This document shows, piece after piece, positions 61,950 to 64,000 of a stretch of DNA of 64,000 nucleotides (positions are counted from its first letter, which is position 1; every line of letters begins with the position of its first letter). The translations under genes and the position numbers were made by a program. Under the pieces are notes generated by a model that was given only the letters and a program-made list of their open reading frames with translations, did not search any database and was not told where the DNA came from. Source of the stretch: UBA830 sp002295635. GTDB taxonomy: Bacteria; Pseudomonadota; Alphaproteobacteria; MPNO01; UBA830. Where the stretch lies: the NCBI GenBank assembly GCA_002295635.1, contig DBHK01000015.1, positions 1 to 64,000 on the forward strand, given 5' to 3'.

Positions 61950-63224
61950 ATGGAATGGGTTATGGGGATTGTACCGGTTATCTTGTTGGTACTTGGATTT
62001 CCGATTTTTATTATCTTGCTTGCTACCGCTGCAGTAGTTTTAATGATTTTCGCGCCTGTACCGCCGATGGCAATGCATATCAATATGTTCGGCAGTGTTG
62101 ATAAGTTCGCACTTATGGCGGTTCCATTTTTCATCTTCGCCGGCGAAATCATGGGCCATGGTGGGATTTCGAAGCGGATTGTGGCCTGGGTATTATCGAT
62201 CATTGGTGGTGTTCGCGGGAGTCTTGCGCTGACGACTGTGGGCACCTGCACTGTATTCGGTGCTATCTCGGGCTCAAGTCCCGCTACTGTTGCGGCGGTC
62301 GGCCGCCTTTTGTATGGGCCGTTGCGTGACGCTGGATATAATGAAAAATTCTCCTCTGGACTTCTGGCATCGTCAGGTGCGATTGCAATAGTTATCCCGC
62401 CATCCATTAGTATGATCCTGTATGGAGCATCTGCTGAACAATCGGTTGCGCTTCTATTCGTCGCTGGTGTAATTCCCGGCCTAGTCATGGCCGGTCTGAT
62501 GGCCGCATACATTTACGCTTTTGCGCTAAGGAGTGGTATTCGCGAGGCGGCAGGGTTCTCCTTCGCTCAGTTCCTCACGGCCAGTAAGGAGGGTATTTGG
62601 GCGCTTGGTACGCCTTTCATTATCCTCGGTGGGATTTACGCCGGTATCTTTTCGCCGACCGAGTCCGCGGGCGTTGCTTGTGTATACGCGATATTTGTAA
62701 CCCGCTTCGTGTATGGTGATATCTCTTGGTCGGGCATCTGGGATGTGTCGGTTAACTCAATGTTCCTGACTGCCCAAGTCCTTATAATTGTGGCAGCTGC
62801 CGGAGTGTTCTCTAATCTCTTAACGATCAGCGGTATTCCGCAGGACGCGGTACAAGCTATCCAAGATATGAATATGAAGCCGTGGATGGTCCTATTGGTT
62901 ATCAACGTTTTCTTGCTGTTCGTTGGCTGTTTACTTGACCCGGGTTCCGCTATTTTAGTCTTGACCCCACTGCTGGCCCCAATCGCCGCCGCAATGGGTG
63001 TCGATTTGATCCACTTCGGTATAATCATGACGGTTAACCTCGCGATCGGAATGTTCACGCCGCCCTTCGGGCTGAACATCTTCGTCACCCAGGCGCTATT
63101 TAAGGCGCCACTCTCAAGTATTTATCCGGGCTTGGTGCCGTTCATCATTGTGAACCTCATTGCCTTGATGGTTATTACTTACATTCCGGAACTGTCATTG
63201 TTCCTGACACGCTTCCTGAATTAA
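61950..63224 (+). CDS. TRAP transporter large permease (DctM family)
   Basis: A 424-residue permease with about 12 membrane segments. Family blocks are FIFAGEIMGHGGISKRIVAW, GAISGSSPATVAAVGRLL, ASSGAIAIVIPPSISMILYG, PFIILGGIYAGIFSPTESAG and FTPPFGLNIFV. It moves small acids with Na+ by a rocking mechanism after delivery from DctP. With the small permease it forms an operon ending in a strong hairpin at 63229-63259. Placed divergent from the enamidase operon, it may import the heterocyclic acid. Confidence 0.92.
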   Translation: MEWVMGIVPVILLVLGFPIFIILLATAAVVLMIFAPVPPMAMHINMFGSVDKFALMAVPFFIFAGEIMGHGGISKRIVAWVLSIIGGVRGSLALTTVGTCTVFGAISGSSPATVAAVGRLLYGPLRDAGYNEKFSSGLLASSGAIAIVIPPSISMILYGASAEQSVALLFVAGVIPGLVMAGLMAAYIYAFALRSGIREAAGFSFAQFLTASKEGIWALGTPFIILGGIYAGIFSPTESAGVACVYAIFVTRFVYGDISWSGIWDVSVNSMFLTAQVLIIVAAAGVFSNLLTISGIPQDAVQAIQDMNMKPWMVLLVINVFLLFVGCLLDPGSAILVLTPLLAPIAAAMGVDLIHFGIIMTVNLAIGMFTPPFGLNIFVTQALFKAPLSSIYPGLVPFIIVNLIALMVITYIPELSLFLTRFLN

Positions 63225-63228
63225 TGAC

Positions 63229-63259
63229 CGGACGGCGCGTTAAAATTACGCGCCGTCCG
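63229..63259. terminator. 12-bp perfect hairpin after the TRAP operon
   Basis: CGGACGGCGCGT (63229-63240), loop TAAAATT, ACGCGCCGTCCG (63248-63259), five bases after the DctM stop. Very GC-rich and perfect, but with no T run afterwards. It may also stand just ahead of the start of the next gene and influence it. Confidence 0.7.
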
Positions 63260-63276
63260 ACTGGTTTATCAACCTA

Positions 63277-64000
63277 ATGGGTGAAAATAGGCGACTTGGG
63301 TTTGTCGCACTCGCGACTACTATCTTCTGCTTTGGCACACTCTGGACGACAGCAAAACTATCGATTGATTACCTGCCGCCACTTTGGTTCACAGCTGGTC
63401 GGTTCGCCATAGGCGCGATGTTTGTAGCGATTTTACTCTATTTGCAGGGCAGGCTCAAAATTCCCGAACGCGCAGATATTCCAATCATTCTGTCGGTTGG
63501 AGGGATCATGCTTGGACTGTATTCTTCAATCTTTCAGTGCGCGCTTGAATTCGTGCATGCTGGGCGAGCAACGATCCTTGGTTACACAACCGCGATATTC
63601 GTAACGCCTGTCGCAGTTTTATTACTGGGTGAGAATCTGACCCGCATGAAAGTTGTTGGTCTTATGAGCGCTATGGCGGGGTTTCTTCTCTTGTTCAGCC
63701 CAGCTGAATTGGACTGGTCGGACAGAAATGTACTGATCGGCAACGGCTTATTGGTATTATGCGTAATGCTGTGGTCCTGCGTAATTCTGCACCTCAGGAT
63801 ACACCGGCAGGTGTCCGATACCCTTGCGTTAGTTCCCTGGTACCTAGTGGTCTCGTTTTTAGTGGCCGCCATAGCAGGTCTTATGTTTGAGGGGCCGCCT
63901 GTTTTTGAGGTAAGCGGTGCCGGTTGGATAATTTTCTTGTATGCAGGGGTCATATGTAGCGGTATCGGGAATTGGGGTGTCACCACCGCTATCATGAACC
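63277..64000 (+). CDS. DMT superfamily transporter (EamA), cut by window end
   Basis: From ATG 63277 the frame stays open to the window edge (241 codons). It reads as an EamA carrier: FVALATTIFCFGTLWTTAKL, LPPLWFTAGRFAIGAMFVAI, LGYTTAIFVTPVAVLLLGEN, and a second repeat beginning near WSCVILHLRIHRQVSDTLA. Seven to eight membrane segments are visible. The other DMT gene in the window (9638-10510) is only distantly alike. No Shine-Dalgarno site is evident, and the C-terminus lies outside the window. Confidence 0.8.
   Translation, partial: MGENRRLGFVALATTIFCFGTLWTTAKLSIDYLPPLWFTAGRFAIGAMFVAILLYLQGRLKIPERADIPIILSVGGIMLGLYSSIFQCALEFVHAGRATILGYTTAIFVTPVAVLLLGENLTRMKVVGLMSAMAGFLLLFSPAELDWSDRNVLIGNGLLVLCVMLWSCVILHLRIHRQVSDTLALVPWYLVVSFLVAAIAGLMFEGPPVFEVSGAGWIIFLYAGVICSGIGNWGVTTAIMN

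Overview
This window reads as a stretch of an alphaproteobacterial chromosome. The reasons are the alphaproteobacterial-type ferredoxin-NADP reductase, the Nfu protein with an Nfu_N domain, IspG, ThrH, a fused-alpha KorA with KorB, and LigAB/PobA. The density of catabolic enzymes (Rieske oxygenase, TauD, LLM monooxygenase, four molybdenum hydroxylases, two amidases, TRAP and DMT transporters) suits a metabolically versatile, possibly marine or host-associated heterotroph. Genus and habitat cannot be fixed from sequence alone. Several broken genes (DUF1989, an SDR tail, an MBL-fold N-terminus, a malonyl-CoA-decarboxylase-like N-domain) suggest ongoing gene decay or past insertion and deletion.

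Layout. 1-2.7 kb: the 3' end of tRNA-Pro, two degraded copies of tRNA 3' ends, and a loosely coding zone holding a TPR protein, fpr behind a Fur-box-like palindrome, and a gene fragment. 2.7-13 kb: single-gene catabolic and transport units (DUF1330, class II aldolase, DUF924, a frameshifted DUF1989 gene coupled to a VOC protein, a D-tartrate dehydratase relative, Rieske oxygenase, class IV aminotransferase, DMT exporter, RutA-like LLM oxygenase, AI-2E family protein). 13-21 kb: an SLC13 carrier, a ThDP enzyme with a cysteine-dioxygenase-like cupin, and the 4-hydroxybenzoate/protocatechuate 4,5-cleavage set ligA-ligB-pobA, then an amidase and an SDR. 21.9-32.4 kb: a fused FO synthase with an F420:NADPH oxidoreductase, two orphan Mo-hydroxylase large subunits flanking an amidase, and an MmsB-like dehydrogenase. 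32.5-45 kb: mixed genes ending in a thrH-ispG-nfu block.

45.3-61.2 kb is the most interesting part. korAB (2-oxoacid:ferredoxin oxidoreductase) is divergent from a five-gene operon: FAD subunit, fused [2Fe-2S]/Mo hydroxylase, a 6-hydroxynicotinate-reductase homologue, an ApbE-like UPF0280 protein and an AA_synth protein. A second Mo hydroxylase, a second AA_synth paralogue and the operon SDR - isochorismatase-like hydrolase - enamidase follow. Together these give a coherent ferredoxin-driven reductive route for a nicotinate-like N-heterocycle: Mo-dependent ring hydroxylation, two-electron ring reduction fed by KorAB, then enamidase ring opening to a formylglutarate-type product. The same chemistry is known from nicotinate fermentation in the anaerobe Eubacterium barkeri. 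Similar operator-like palindromes lie 20-45 bases upstream of korA, of the operon's first gene and of the second AA_synth gene. TRAP permease genes and a DMT-family gene cut by the window edge close the window. No CRISPR array, rRNA, intact prophage or insertion sequence was seen.
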